Below, piece after piece: positions 50,084 to 59,328 of a DNA stretch of 64,000 nt. The stretch comes from JAPOKJ01 sp031421635 (GTDB lineage Bacteria > Pseudomonadota > Gammaproteobacteria > Burkholderiales > Burkholderiaceae_E). The position numbers and the translations under genes are program-made. Location of the stretch: assembly GCA_031421635.1 (NCBI GenBank), contig JANOPA010000079.1, positions 1 to 64,000 of the forward strand, given 5' to 3'. The notes under the pieces were generated by a model. It saw nothing but the letters and a program-made list of their open reading frames with translations. It searched no databases and was not told where the DNA came from. Position 1 is the stretch's first letter, and each line of letters opens with the position of its first letter.

Positions 50084-51007
50084 ATGGGACGAGAAACTGA
50101 CTGGTCAAAGCGGGTGGTCGTCATATCCGGCGCGGCTTCAGGTATAGGCGAGGCGCTCGTCCTTGCCTTGGCGCGAAGAGGTGCCTCCCTAATGCTCTGC
50201 GACATCCACGAGAAACGGCTCCAGGATCTACATTTGTCCTTAACCCGGCTGCATCCAGAGCGGGCCCAACAGTTTCGCTCCCAGGTCTTGGATGTCGCGG
50301 CGCTAGCGAGCTATCAGAGTTTGGCAGAGGACGTGAAAGCCATCTGGGGCCGCGTGGACGTCGTCATCAACAATGCCGGCGTGACGCTTATCGAGCCCGT
50401 GGCGAGCATGTCGGAGCAAGACGCGCACTGGATCATGGGGATTAACTTCTGGGGGGTTTTTAATGGTTGCAAAGCCTTTATCCCCTTACTTCAAAGCAGC
50501 CAATCGGCTAAAGGCACGCAATATGCCAATTGCATGATTGTCAATATCTCCAGTATTTTTGCAATGGTTTCAATGCCTACTCAATCGCTTTACAACGCTG
50601 CCAAGGCCGCTGTGCGCGGCTTCTCGGACGCGCTGCGCGAGGAGCTTCGTCCACGCGGTATTCAAGTGCTATGCGTTCATCCTGGTGGCATCAAGACGCG
50701 CATTGTTGAACAAGCTCGCTTTGGTAATTTAAGCACTACAGGTCTGAACGCGGAACAGTTGAAAAGCAGCTTTCAATCGAATGCCGCAACGACCGCCAAT
50801 TCGGCGGCATCCCAAATCATTGCGGCCATCGAAGCGGGCCAAAGCCGACTGCTGATTGGCACGGACGCCAAAGTCTTGGATCGCCTGTTCCGTTTTTTTC
50901 CCGCCAACGCCTCAAGACTATTTAGTAAGCTCATCAAAAGACGCGGCGAGAAAATCGCCAGGAGGCAGGGCGGCAGAAGGCGTGCCAGCGAGACTGGCGA
51001 AAATTGA
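50084..51007 (+). CDS. Short-chain dehydrogenase/reductase
   Basis: SDR of 307 aa. The coenzyme motif is VVISGAASGIGEALVLALARRG (about 10-31); NNAGVTLIEP follows; the catalytic Ser, Tyr and Lys are in VNISSIFAMVSMPTQSLYNAAKAAV; HPGGIKT closes the active site. The basic C-terminus (RFFPANASRLFSKLIKRRGEKIARRQGGRRRASETGEN) resembles membrane-associated SDRs. AAAGGTG precedes the ATG. The gene is divergent from the ABC ATPase with only 37 bases between starts, and it separates that gene from its binding-protein gene. Its last codons form one arm of an inverted repeat. Confidence 0.88.
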   Translation: MGRETDWSKRVVVISGAASGIGEALVLALARRGASLMLCDIHEKRLQDLHLSLTRLHPERAQQFRSQVLDVAALASYQSLAEDVKAIWGRVDVVINNAGVTLIEPVASMSEQDAHWIMGINFWGVFNGCKAFIPLLQSSQSAKGTQYANCMIVNISSIFAMVSMPTQSLYNAAKAAVRGFSDALREELRPRGIQVLCVHPGGIKTRIVEQARFGNLSTTGLNAEQLKSSFQSNAATTANSAASQIIAAIEAGQSRLLIGTDAKVLDRLFRFFPANASRLFSKLIKRRGEKIARRQGGRRRASETGEN

Positions 51008-51055
51008 GTTTGGACTAATTTCTCGCCCGTCATAGCGCGCGTCCTTCTGCCGCCC
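50968..51055. repeat. Inverted repeat around the SDR stop codon; holds dispersed repeat copy 2
   Basis: GGGCGGCAGAAGG at 50968-50980, inside the 3' end of the SDR gene, is perfectly inverted at 51043-51055, 36 bases beyond the stop. The right arm extends to the 15-base sequence shared with 21949-21963. Confidence 0.75.
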
Positions 51056-51099
51056 AGCTTCCTAGGCTAACTCGCTGGGAGCCTGCCAGCCCAAACAAC

Positions 51100-52101
51100 T
51101 TACTTTGCAGTCGCCTTAGGTTGAGTGTCATCCACTTTGACGGTGAACTTCGAAGCCAAGATCGCCGCTTGCTTGTCAGCCACTTTCTTCTGAATATCGG
51201 CGGGAACTTTCGTAGCAAAGGTGCCAAGAGGGGCCAACTCAGAGCCCTTGTACTTCATCATTGAATACTGGCCGTAATCTTCAGGTTTGAACTTGCCTTC
51301 TTTGATCAGCTTTAAGGCGCGATCAATGGTGGGCTCCATGTTCCACAGGGCTGACGCGACCACGGTCTCAGGATATTTGTCCTGAGTATCGATCACATTG
51401 CCCACCGCCAGCTTGCCTTTTTCCTTGGCTGCATCCGAAACGCCAAAACGCTCCGCGTACAAAAGGTCTGCACCCTTATCGATCATGGCAAAGGCGGCCT
51501 CTTTCGCCTTCGGAGGATCAAACCACGAGTTAATAAAGCTGACCATGAAGGTCACTTTAGGGTTGCTCTCCTTGGCGCCAGCCATAAACGCGTTCATTAA
51601 ACGATTCACTTCGGGGATGGGGTAGCCGCCCACCATACCGATCTTGCCGGATTTACTCATCGCACCAGCAACCATGCCCGACAAGTAAGCGGGCTCCTGA
51701 ATGTAGTTATCAAACACTGAGAAATTAGGCGCCTGTGGCTTGCCGCTTGAGCCCATCAAGAAAGATACTTTCGGATAATCCTTCGCAACTTTGCGTGCGG
51801 CGGGCTCTACTGCGAACGACTCACCCACAATAAAGCTGTTGCCTTGCTCGGCATACTCTCGCATAACGCGCTCGTAGTCAGCATTGGCCACTTTCTCCGA
51901 GAATTTGTACTCGATTTCACCGCGAGCAACGGCCGCATTGAGCGCTTTATGAATGCGGCTCACCCATTGCTGCTCGACTGGCACGGTGTAAATTGCGGCG
52001 ACTTTTATTTTTGCTTGAGCAAAGGCGACTTGGGGCAGCAAGGCAGCGACAGTGGCTAAACTTGCGGCCGAGAGCAGCAGACGGCGAGAAATTATATTCA
52101 T
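51100..52101 (-). CDS. BMP family ABC transporter substrate-binding protein
   Basis: Periplasmic binding protein of the basic membrane protein (BMP/PnrA) family, 333 aa. The signal peptide (RRLLLSAASLATVAALLPQVAFA) is typical. Family blocks are KVAAIYTVPVEQQWVSRIHKALNAA, FIVGESFAVEPAARKVAKDYPKVSFLMG, YIQEPAYLSGMVAGAMSKSGKIGMVGGYPIPEVNRLMNAF and GADLLYAERFGV. BMP proteins usually bind nucleosides. AGAGGAA precedes the ATG. Its transporter genes lie 1 kb downstream, beyond an SDR gene on the opposite strand. Confidence 0.93.
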   Translation of the reverse strand: MNIISRRLLLSAASLATVAALLPQVAFAQAKIKVAAIYTVPVEQQWVSRIHKALNAAVARGEIEYKFSEKVANADYERVMREYAEQGNSFIVGESFAVEPAARKVAKDYPKVSFLMGSSGKPQAPNFSVFDNYIQEPAYLSGMVAGAMSKSGKIGMVGGYPIPEVNRLMNAFMAGAKESNPKVTFMVSFINSWFDPPKAKEAAFAMIDKGADLLYAERFGVSDAAKEKGKLAVGNVIDTQDKYPETVVASALWNMEPTIDRALKLIKEGKFKPEDYGQYSMMKYKGSELAPLGTFATKVPADIQKKVADKQAAILASKFTVKVDDTQPKATAK

Positions 52102-52249
52102 TCATGTTCCTCTATGCAGTAAGATTTTTGCAGGGTGATCGATGCAAAGTATGTTTCTGGCAGGGGTCGATCACGACGACGACCAAGACCAATTCTAAGC
52201 CAAATCTGTCCATCGGAATCTCTCGATCACAATTTGGAGAGTGCAACTT

Positions 52250-53236
52250 TCAGAGCTTCACCACAATTTTCCCGGCGAACTTTCGACTGGCTAATGCATG
52301 TACAGCGTCAATCGCCTGTTCCAAGGGGAACGTTGCCCCAATGTAGGGCTTAAACACTCCCAGGTTGGCCAGTCTCAAAATTTCTCGAAGACTCGCCTCG
52401 CCTTTGACGGGATGCCGCCTGCGCTCCTCGCCCGCTCTAACGCCCATCACCGAGAAGCCCTTGATCAGCGGAATGTTGGCGGGCACACTGGCAATACGCC
52501 CGCTTGCGAAGCCCACCACCATCAAGCGCCCGCCCCAAGCGATACAACGCAGCGACTCATCAAAGATATCACCGCCGACGGGGTCATAGACCATATCCGC
52601 GCCCTGCCCTGCGGTAAGTTCCTTCACCTGGGATCGGAATCCGTCCTTCAGATTCAACACATGATGTGCGCCTGCGGCTTTGACGATTTTGAGCTTATCG
52701 TCCGAAGTACCGGTGGCAATCACCTTCGCCCCTAAATGCGCGCCGAGCTGAACTGCGGGAATGCCCATACCTCCGCTAGCACCATGGACAAGCAGCGACT
52801 CACCAACTTGCAAGCCTCCGCGAACCACCAAGGCCGTATAGGCCGTAATAGCCCCCACATGATAGCCAGCAGCCTCGTCATCAGTAAAACTTTGCGGAGC
52901 CAGTTCCAGCGCGGCTCGCTCCAAAATCAATTGTTCAGCGATGGCCCCAAATCGCGTACTAAAAGTGACCCGTTCTCCCAGCTTTAAATCACCGACTAAG
53001 GCACCACAGGCCACAACCTCTCCAACCCCTTCCGTACCCACAACATAGGGTAAGGGCGGCTTGTACTGGTAATTGCCCTCAGTCATCAATAAATCAGGGA
53101 AATTTAAGGCCGCTGAACGGACCCGAATATGCACTTGCGTGGGCCCAGGCGGCGCGATCTCAATGCGCGTTAATTTCAACCCTTGAAAATCGGGGTCCAA
53201 GCTTTCGCAGCGCAGAGCACGACACATGACGCTCAT
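52250..53236 (-). CDS. NADPH:quinone oxidoreductase-like medium-chain reductase
   Basis: Medium-chain dehydrogenase/reductase without structural zinc ligands, 328 aa. Landmarks are ALNFPDLLMTEGNYQYKPPLPYVVGTEGVGEV, AAGYHVGAITAYTALVVRGGLQVGESLLVHGASGGMGIPAVQLGAHLGAKVIATG and GADMVYDPVGGDIFDESLRCIAWGGRLMVVGFASG. It resembles quinone reductase and acyl-CoA reductase-like members. The start at 53236 leaves 31 bases after the MaoC stop; the longer frame would overlap that gene. ATG 53227 is an alternative. It is probably cotranscribed with the MaoC gene. Confidence 0.9.
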   Translation of the reverse strand: MSVMCRALRCESLDPDFQGLKLTRIEIAPPGPTQVHIRVRSAALNFPDLLMTEGNYQYKPPLPYVVGTEGVGEVVACGALVGDLKLGERVTFSTRFGAIAEQLILERAALELAPQSFTDDEAAGYHVGAITAYTALVVRGGLQVGESLLVHGASGGMGIPAVQLGAHLGAKVIATGTSDDKLKIVKAAGAHHVLNLKDGFRSQVKELTAGQGADMVYDPVGGDIFDESLRCIAWGGRLMVVGFASGRIASVPANIPLIKGFSVMGVRAGEERRRHPVKGEASLREILRLANLGVFKPYIGATFPLEQAIDAVHALASRKFAGKIVVKL

Positions 53237-53267
53237 CACAGGTCCGATTTTGAAAAACGAACCGGCA

Positions 53268-53735
53268 TTAGAAAAGCCCTGCCCCCACCCATTCAGCAAC
53301 CAGCGCGGGCTTGCCGCCGCCCTCAATCTCTACCGTGACCTCGTAAACTGACTGCCAGCGAGTGGGTTGAATATCAAAAGATTTCAATACGAAGCGCCCT
53401 CGCACGCGCGAGCCAGTAGGCACTGGTGCCACATAGCGCAAACGGTTAAAACCATAATTCACGCCGGTTTTTGTGCCTTCGACACCTGGGCATGCCTGAT
53501 AAGCCATATTGGCCAAAAGCGAGGTCGTTAAAAACCCGTGGGCAATGGTTCCGCCAAAGGGTGTCTCAAGCTTGGCGCGCTCCGGATTGGTATGAATAAA
53601 GTAAGTATCGCCCGTCAGTTTGGCAAAAGCGTCGACCATGGGCTGATCAATCAGTGTCCAGCCCGACACCCCAACCTCACTACCGACTGCATTACTCATG
53701 GCCGCCATGCTAGCCGTAGATACAGGACCTTCCAT
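53268..53735 (-). CDS. MaoC-like enoyl-CoA hydratase/dehydratase
   Basis: Hot-dog-fold hydratase of 155 aa, clearly related to the protein at 22023-22478. The motif FAKLTGDTYFIHTNPERAKLETPFGGTIAHGFLTTSLLANM carries the catalytic Asp and His, and GVNYGFNRLRYVAPVPTGSRVRGRF follows. The N-terminal 20 residues are extra. AGGAGAG precedes the ATG. It pairs with the quinone-oxidoreductase-like gene downstream, suggesting saturation and hydration steps on a CoA ester (inference). Confidence 0.9.
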   Translation of the reverse strand: MEGPVSTASMAAMSNAVGSEVGVSGWTLIDQPMVDAFAKLTGDTYFIHTNPERAKLETPFGGTIAHGFLTTSLLANMAYQACPGVEGTKTGVNYGFNRLRYVAPVPTGSRVRGRFVLKSFDIQPTRWQSVYEVTVEIEGGGKPALVAEWVGAGLF

Positions 53736-54071
53736 CGTTCTCTCCTAAATGCATTTCAACCATGTACTGAACTCTACTGAAACACAGCGAGCCTCATACC
53801 TAATTTTGTCGCTTATTCAACAAGCACTGTGCCCGGACATAAAACCCAAAGTCCGGCGTAGCAGGCATTATGAGTCTCCACATAAAAGCCCTGGTTGATT
53901 CAGCTCAAAATCTGCAACTGATCGCAAATCGAAAGCCGACTCTTAAAAGAGTCGTCCGCGGCGCTGCCCTCGCGCCACCTGTGCTATCGTCATTTCCATT
54001 CCTGCCGCTGTGATTGCTACGAATGTGCCCATTGCCGCGCTCCTCATTACGCCCATGAACATTCAAATTCC
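53736..54071. other. 336-base gap without a gene
   Basis: Region between two divergent genes (MaoC on minus, CoA-transferase on plus). It holds a short perfect hairpin at 53937-53954 (CGACTCTT with AAGAGTCG) but no T run after it, and no open frame or tRNA that I can support. Promoters for both genes must lie here, but I see no convincing -35/-10 pair. Confidence 0.6.
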
Positions 54072-55271
54072 ATGAAAACTCCACTCGACGGCATTACCGT
54101 ACTCGACCTCAGCCACGCTTTAGCGGGCCCTTATTGCTCCACCATGCTGGCCGACTTTGGTGCCAATGTGATCAAGATCGAACCGCCCGAGGCGGGCGAC
54201 ATTGCACGCGCCTGGGGAGCCACCATGCCCGGCGGGGAATACTCCTACTTCGTCAGCCTGCATCGCAATAAGCGCGGCATGGCTATCGACTTCAAACATG
54301 AGCAGGGCCGGGAGTTGTTCTTTCAACTCCTTGCCAAGGCCGATATCGTGCTTGAAAATTACCGAGTAGGCGTGCTGGATCGACTCGGCATTGGTTACAA
54401 AGAAGCCTGTAAGGTGAATCCAAAAATCATCTATTGCTCCATCTCGGGCTTCGGGCAGGACGGCCCATACAAAGATCGCCCTGCACTGGATCTGATACTG
54501 CAAGCCGAAAGTGGCATGATCAGTGTGACCGGTGAAGAAGGTGGACGGGGTGTTCGCGCAGGCGTATCGATCGCCGACCTAACCGCGGGCATGAACGCGA
54601 CCATTGGCATTCTCATGGCCCTGCGCGCGCGCGACGTCCACGGCGAAGGTCAGCAAATTGATGTATCGATGCTGGAGGGACAACTCTCTCTACTCGGAAT
54701 TACCTTGGCCTCCTTTCTGGCCGACAAAGAATTACCCGTACCTTCGGGCACGTCTTACAAAGCTCTCTTGCCTTATCAGGTATTTCGTACCAAGAGCCGT
54801 GACCTGGCCCTTGCTGTTGGCAGCCAGAAATTATGGCGCGACTTTTGCCCACTCATGGGCTTACCGGGTTTCGCCGACGACCCACGTTACAAAACCAATG
54901 CCGACCGAACGCGCAATCGCATCACTCTGATCGACACGCTTCAGGATCGTTTTCTCACCAAGACCTATGAGGACTGGGAGACACTCTTCCTCAAACACGG
55001 CATTCCCTTTGGGGCCACCAACGACCTCGCCGAGGTGCTCAAGCATCCTCAGGTCAAGGCCCGCGGGGCATTGGTGGATATGACTCATCCGCGTGCGGGA
55101 CCGGTCAAAATCGTCGGCGTGCCAATGCGACTCTCCAAGACCCCTGGGTCGATTCGGCTGCCTTCGCCTGGCATTGGTGAGCACAATGATGAGGTTTTAA
55201 AGGAAGTGCTCGGACTCGACGAGAAAGCCATCGCTCAACTGCGGGACGCGGGAGTGTTTGGCGCTCGTTAG
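54072..55271 (+). CDS. CaiB/BaiF family (class III) CoA-transferase
   Basis: Family III CoA-transferase of 399 aa. N-terminal blocks are GITVLDLSHALAGPYCSTMLADFGANVIKIEPPEAGDIARAWG and LHRNKRGMAIDFKHEQGRELFFQLLAKADIVLENYRVGVLDRLGIGY. The catalytic Asp is in RPALDLILQAESG (near residue 140). The C-terminal part reads HGIPFGATNDLAEVLKHPQVKARG. It moves CoA between carboxylic acids; the acids are not determined. The SelO gene follows after 55 bases. Confidence 0.94.
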   Translation: MKTPLDGITVLDLSHALAGPYCSTMLADFGANVIKIEPPEAGDIARAWGATMPGGEYSYFVSLHRNKRGMAIDFKHEQGRELFFQLLAKADIVLENYRVGVLDRLGIGYKEACKVNPKIIYCSISGFGQDGPYKDRPALDLILQAESGMISVTGEEGGRGVRAGVSIADLTAGMNATIGILMALRARDVHGEGQQIDVSMLEGQLSLLGITLASFLADKELPVPSGTSYKALLPYQVFRTKSRDLALAVGSQKLWRDFCPLMGLPGFADDPRYKTNADRTRNRITLIDTLQDRFLTKTYEDWETLFLKHGIPFGATNDLAEVLKHPQVKARGALVDMTHPRAGPVKIVGVPMRLSKTPGSIRLPSPGIGEHNDEVLKEVLGLDEKAIAQLRDAGVFGAR

Positions 55272-55326
55272 CTAAGGGCTAGTGCTAGTGCTAGCATAGG
55301 GATCTTCACCGAAACCGGAGGCTAGC

Positions 55327-56934
55327 TTGACTGAAAGCGCCTTAGATCCCTCATCTCAAAATCCTTCTGCATCTACACCTAAACCCTTCGCTGGGCTAGA
55401 GTTTGATAACAGTTACGCTGGCGATCTTGAAGGCCTTTATGTTGCGGTCACGCCGGCGACCGTCCCTTCGCCCAAGTTACTTAAACTGAATGTTGCTCTG
55501 GCCGAGTCCTTAGACCTAGACACCAAGGCTTTGAATAGCCCGGAAGGCTTGGCCGTACTCTCGGGCAATCAGGTACCGCCCGGCGCACAGCCCCTTGCTC
55601 AAGCCTACGCGGGTCATCAGTTTGGTGGCTTCTCGCCCCAGCTTGGCGATGGTCGGGCTTTGCTTCTCGGCGAAATCATGGACCACCTGGGCAAGCGGCG
55701 CGACATCGCCTTCAAGGGCTCGGGTCGCACGCCCTTTTCACGCGGCGGTGATGGCAAGGCTGCGGTCGGGCCGGTCTTACGTGAGTATCTGATGGGTGAA
55801 GGCATGCATGCCTTGGGCATCCCCACCACGCGGGTACTCGCGGCGGTCGCGACCGGCGAGCTAGTGCGCCGTGAGACCGCCTTGCCAGGTGCTTTGCTGA
55901 GCCGCGTGGCGTCGAGTCATCTGCGTGTCGGGACGTTCCAGTACTTCGCCGCGCGGCGCGACCAAAGCATGCTGCGCCGCCTCGCTGAATATGCGATTGC
56001 GCGCCATGATCCAGAATTGATCGGTCGAGACGACCGCTTTATCGAGTTTTTCAAAGCCGTGGTCCAGCGCCAGGCAAGCTTAATCGCACAGTGGATGAGC
56101 GTAGGCTTCATTCACGGCGTGATGAATACCGATAACATGACCATCTCTGGCGAGACCATCGACTATGGTCCCTGCGCATTTATGGAAGGCTACAACCCCG
56201 ATACCGTGTTTAGCTCCATCGATCACTACGGGCGTTACGCCTATGGGCGACAACCTGACATTGCCCAATGGAATTTGGCGCGCCTCGCGGAGTCCTTGCT
56301 AGAGTTAATTGATCAGGACTCAGATCGCGCGACCAAGAGCGTGCTCGCCGTTCTCGAAGATTTCCCGAGGCAATACGCTCAGCATTGGCTACAGTTGAAT
56401 CGTGACAAGCTGGGCTTGGACGAATCATCCTCTCCCGAAGTTGACCATACGCTAATCAATGACTTCCTGGTCTTGATGCAAACCTACAAAGTGGACTACA
56501 CCCAAGCCATGCGTTATCTGGCAGATGTTGCGCAAGGGGAGATGGGACGCTTTCTTGATCTTTTTGGCCCAGCGGGTAATCTTGATGTGACTATATGGGT
56601 CGCGCGCTGGCAGGCTCGCCTAAAGCTTGGTTCGACTACTTTTTCGTCCAACGCTTCTTCATCCAGCGGATCTTCGCATCACGCTTCTTCGGACAACGCT
56701 TCGGGTAGGGATATCGCAAGTCGGATGCGTTCCAAGAACCCGATTTACATTCCACGCAATCATCAGGTTGAAGCTGCTTTACTGGCGGCCTCCAATGACG
56801 GCGACCTTGGCCCGTTTGAGCGACTGCTTCAGGTGTTGCAAGATCCATTCACGGAAAGACTCGAATATGCCGAGTTCGGACTACCCGCGGCGGCCGAACA
56901 AACAGCGATCTACCAAACGTTTTGTGGCACTTAA
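55327..56934 (+). CDS. selO: Protein adenylyltransferase SelO (YdiU/UPF0061 family)
   Basis: Pseudokinase-fold enzyme that transfers AMP to protein hydroxyl groups, 535 aa. Family blocks are QPLAQAYAGHQFGGFSPQLGDGRALLLGEI, DIAFKGSGRTPFSRGGDGKAAVGPVLREYLMGEGMHALGIPTTRVLA, and the metal-binding GFIHGVMNTDNMTISGETIDYGPCAF. Near residues 436-465 a Ser/Asn/His-rich stretch interrupts the C-terminal part before NPIYIPRNHQVEAAL. The start is TTG 55327: GGAGG lies 5 bases upstream and no nearby ATG retains the conserved N-terminus. Confidence 0.95.
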   Translation: MTESALDPSSQNPSASTPKPFAGLEFDNSYAGDLEGLYVAVTPATVPSPKLLKLNVALAESLDLDTKALNSPEGLAVLSGNQVPPGAQPLAQAYAGHQFGGFSPQLGDGRALLLGEIMDHLGKRRDIAFKGSGRTPFSRGGDGKAAVGPVLREYLMGEGMHALGIPTTRVLAAVATGELVRRETALPGALLSRVASSHLRVGTFQYFAARRDQSMLRRLAEYAIARHDPELIGRDDRFIEFFKAVVQRQASLIAQWMSVGFIHGVMNTDNMTISGETIDYGPCAFMEGYNPDTVFSSIDHYGRYAYGRQPDIAQWNLARLAESLLELIDQDSDRATKSVLAVLEDFPRQYAQHWLQLNRDKLGLDESSSPEVDHTLINDFLVLMQTYKVDYTQAMRYLADVAQGEMGRFLDLFGPAGNLDVTIWVARWQARLKLGSTTFSSNASSSSGSSHHASSDNASGRDIASRMRSKNPIYIPRNHQVEAALLAASNDGDLGPFERLLQVLQDPFTERLEYAEFGLPAAAEQTAIYQTFCGT

Positions 56935-57074
56935 AGGTAGTCGTTACGCGCGCTTTTGTGAAATACATTTGGGTCCTTTCTTTAAATCACTTTGTCCGAT
57001 CGCTTATCTTGCAAGCAGTGACTGCTTTTAATCGAGAATCCGCTAAACTCGGGAGCCGACTTAAATGATGGTGC

Positions 57075-59247
57075 ATGATGAGGGCTCGAGCGGCAATTTT
57101 CCCGGCGTTTTTGACATTCCTGACGCTGACCCAAGCGATCGTCATGCCTTCCGCCCGTTCCCAGCCAGGCCCTGGAGAGCAAGGCAGCGGCCCCACTCAG
57201 CTTGATGAAGTCAATGTCACGGCGAGACGCGAGTTTGAAAATCGATTCAATTCGACCGGCGCTCGGGTCACCATTGGTCGGCGCGATATCGAGGTTATGG
57301 GCGCCAATACGATTGGCGACATCCTGCGTCAAACCCCTGGCCTTCAAGTCACCACCACGGCCAATGGTGGGCTAGAAATTCGCATGCGCGGCATGGGCGC
57401 TGAAAACACTCGGATCATGATTGATGGCGTCGCAGTCAGCACCTCTAATCGTACCAGTCAGCTTCCGCTCGACGAATTGCCTGCCGATCTGATCGAAAGG
57501 GTTGAAGTGATTCGCGCACCCACGGCCGAGTTTCAGGGTGCTGCAGGTGGAACGCTTAACATCGTTTTGCGTGCCGCCTCCGCCAAGCGAGAAACCTATA
57601 TCTGGCTGAGCGACCAGTACGTGTGGGGCCATAACGCAGCGCAAATGTTTTTTTCGACGACCGGCCCGCTCGGTGCGACCAAGGCTGGCAAACCCACCGA
57701 GGAAGACCTTAAGGCCAGTAGTTGGAGTTATTTTGGTTCACTCACGGCAGGCCCTCGCAATCTTGGCAGTGATACCGCGCGCCTCGCCACTGCAAGTAAC
57801 ACCCCGGCAAGCACAGTCAACTATGTGGATCAACTGCGTTTACGCAATACGTTTTGGACTTTGCTGCCGAGAATTAATGGCCGCATTGGTCCTAGCGACA
57901 AGATAACCCTACGAGGCACTTTTTCAGGCACCGACCAAGTGGGTGCCGCAAACTCACAAGGGGTTGGGATCAACGCAATCGCTAACAGCTTTACCCGCGA
58001 CGCGTTGAACTCCTGGACGTACGAGCGTTCGTTTTATCAGCTCGGACTCGATTGGAGTCATAGCTTTAAGGATTCCAAATGGGACAGCACCGTTCAGGCC
58101 GAGCGTTCACACAACCAAACCGAAGCGACCAGCAACTCATTGACCACACCCACCTCCCCACCAGGACCCAGTGTCAATTCGAGTGGTAACTTCGACGATA
58201 TTCGCCGTGAACGGGCGCTCTACATTAATAGCAAGTGGACGCGTTCGATTGAAAGCAACCTCTTGACCTTTGGCGGCGAATTTGATCGCCGCACACTAGA
58301 GGTGGAGTCGCTCACGAACTTGGCGGGAACCGCGAATCCCGCCAATGTTCAAGCCGCTACCACCCGCTCTGCACTTTGGTCGCAATATGAGTTGCCGCTC
58401 GAAAAGTGGAAGACCACCATGGTGCTTGGTCTGCGCGCCCAAGACTATGCCATTGACAGTATCGCCAATGGGACACCCTTGAACTATCAGCGTCTGTTTT
58501 GGCAGCCCTCCATCAACACGCGCACCGCGCTAGACGACAGCACGCAGTTTCGCTGGAACTTGGCGAAGATCAGCCGTAATCCAAGAGTTTGGGAGCTAAG
58601 TAGTGCCCGGCTACCCAACCTCAACCCCAACAGCCCGAATAGCGCCGATTTTCAAGGCAATCCGAATCTCAAACCAGAAACGACGGTGACCCTGGATTGC
58701 AAGAAGCCTCAGCTTGCAATCAGGCCGCTGGCTAGAGCAGCCGGACAATGTAGGGGATGCGTTTATATGGGGGATCGAATCTGACATTCGTACCAATCTG
58801 AAATGGACGGGCTTGGGTCCAGATTGGACACTCAGCGCTAATGCCAGCCTCTTGCAATCGCGCATGCGTAACGGTGTGGCCGAGGGCCAACGCATTCCAG
58901 GACAAGCGCACTACTTGGCGAACGTCAATATCGCCAAACCACTCAGAGTGTCCGGCGGTTGGTATGGTGGCGCTTCGCTTTCGCTGGTGGGTGCCTCAGA
59001 GTTCAACACCGACAACGCGCCAGGAGTGAGCATCACTGGCCATCAAGCTGCACATACTCAATTAGATCTCTACGTTGGCTCAGTATTCCCGGCGCTCGGT
59101 TTCTGGCGACTCAATGTGTACAACATCACCAACTTTAGCCAGGACCGTAATCGCGTGATTACGGATAGCAATGGAATTGTATACAGTGAAAGCTTTGCCA
59201 GAAAGCTCACACCACGCTGGTTCCTAACTTTTGGGACTCGCTTTTGA
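57075..59247 (+). pseudogene. TonB-dependent receptor, broken by frameshift and probable deletion near 58700
   Basis: Outer-membrane TonB-dependent receptor. The signal peptide and a complete plug domain are visible (TQLDEVNVTARREFENRF, TIGDILRQTPGLQV, IDGVAVSTSNR, ERVEVIRAPTAEFQGAAGGTLNIVL). The barrel runs in frame to NPNLKPETTVTLD near 58697, then the frame continues only to 58784. The rest of the barrel (RWLEQPDNVGDAFIWGIESD to the terminal Phe in LTFGTRF) is in the +1 frame, 58714-59247. Relatives have more residues between these two blocks, so a deletion of some tens of bases may accompany the shift. A perfect 9-bp inverted repeat sits exactly at the break. Loss of function is likely unless this is a sequencing error. 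Confidence 0.85.
58695..58721. repeat. 9-bp inverted repeat at the receptor frameshift
   Basis: GATTGCAAG (58695-58703) and CTTGCAATC (58713-58721) are perfectly complementary with a 9-base loop and coincide with the point where the reading frame of the TonB-dependent receptor changes. Confidence 0.85.
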
Positions 59248-59328
59248 GGCGAATGGAGGCGCCTGCATTGCAGAATTGAGCGCACCCTATAGAGCAAACC
59301 CTATAGAGCGCGCCCAATAAAGCACACG

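Noticed and set aside
53937..53954. Hairpin as a terminator
   Set aside because: Stem is perfect but the loop is too tight at full length and no T run follows on either strand.
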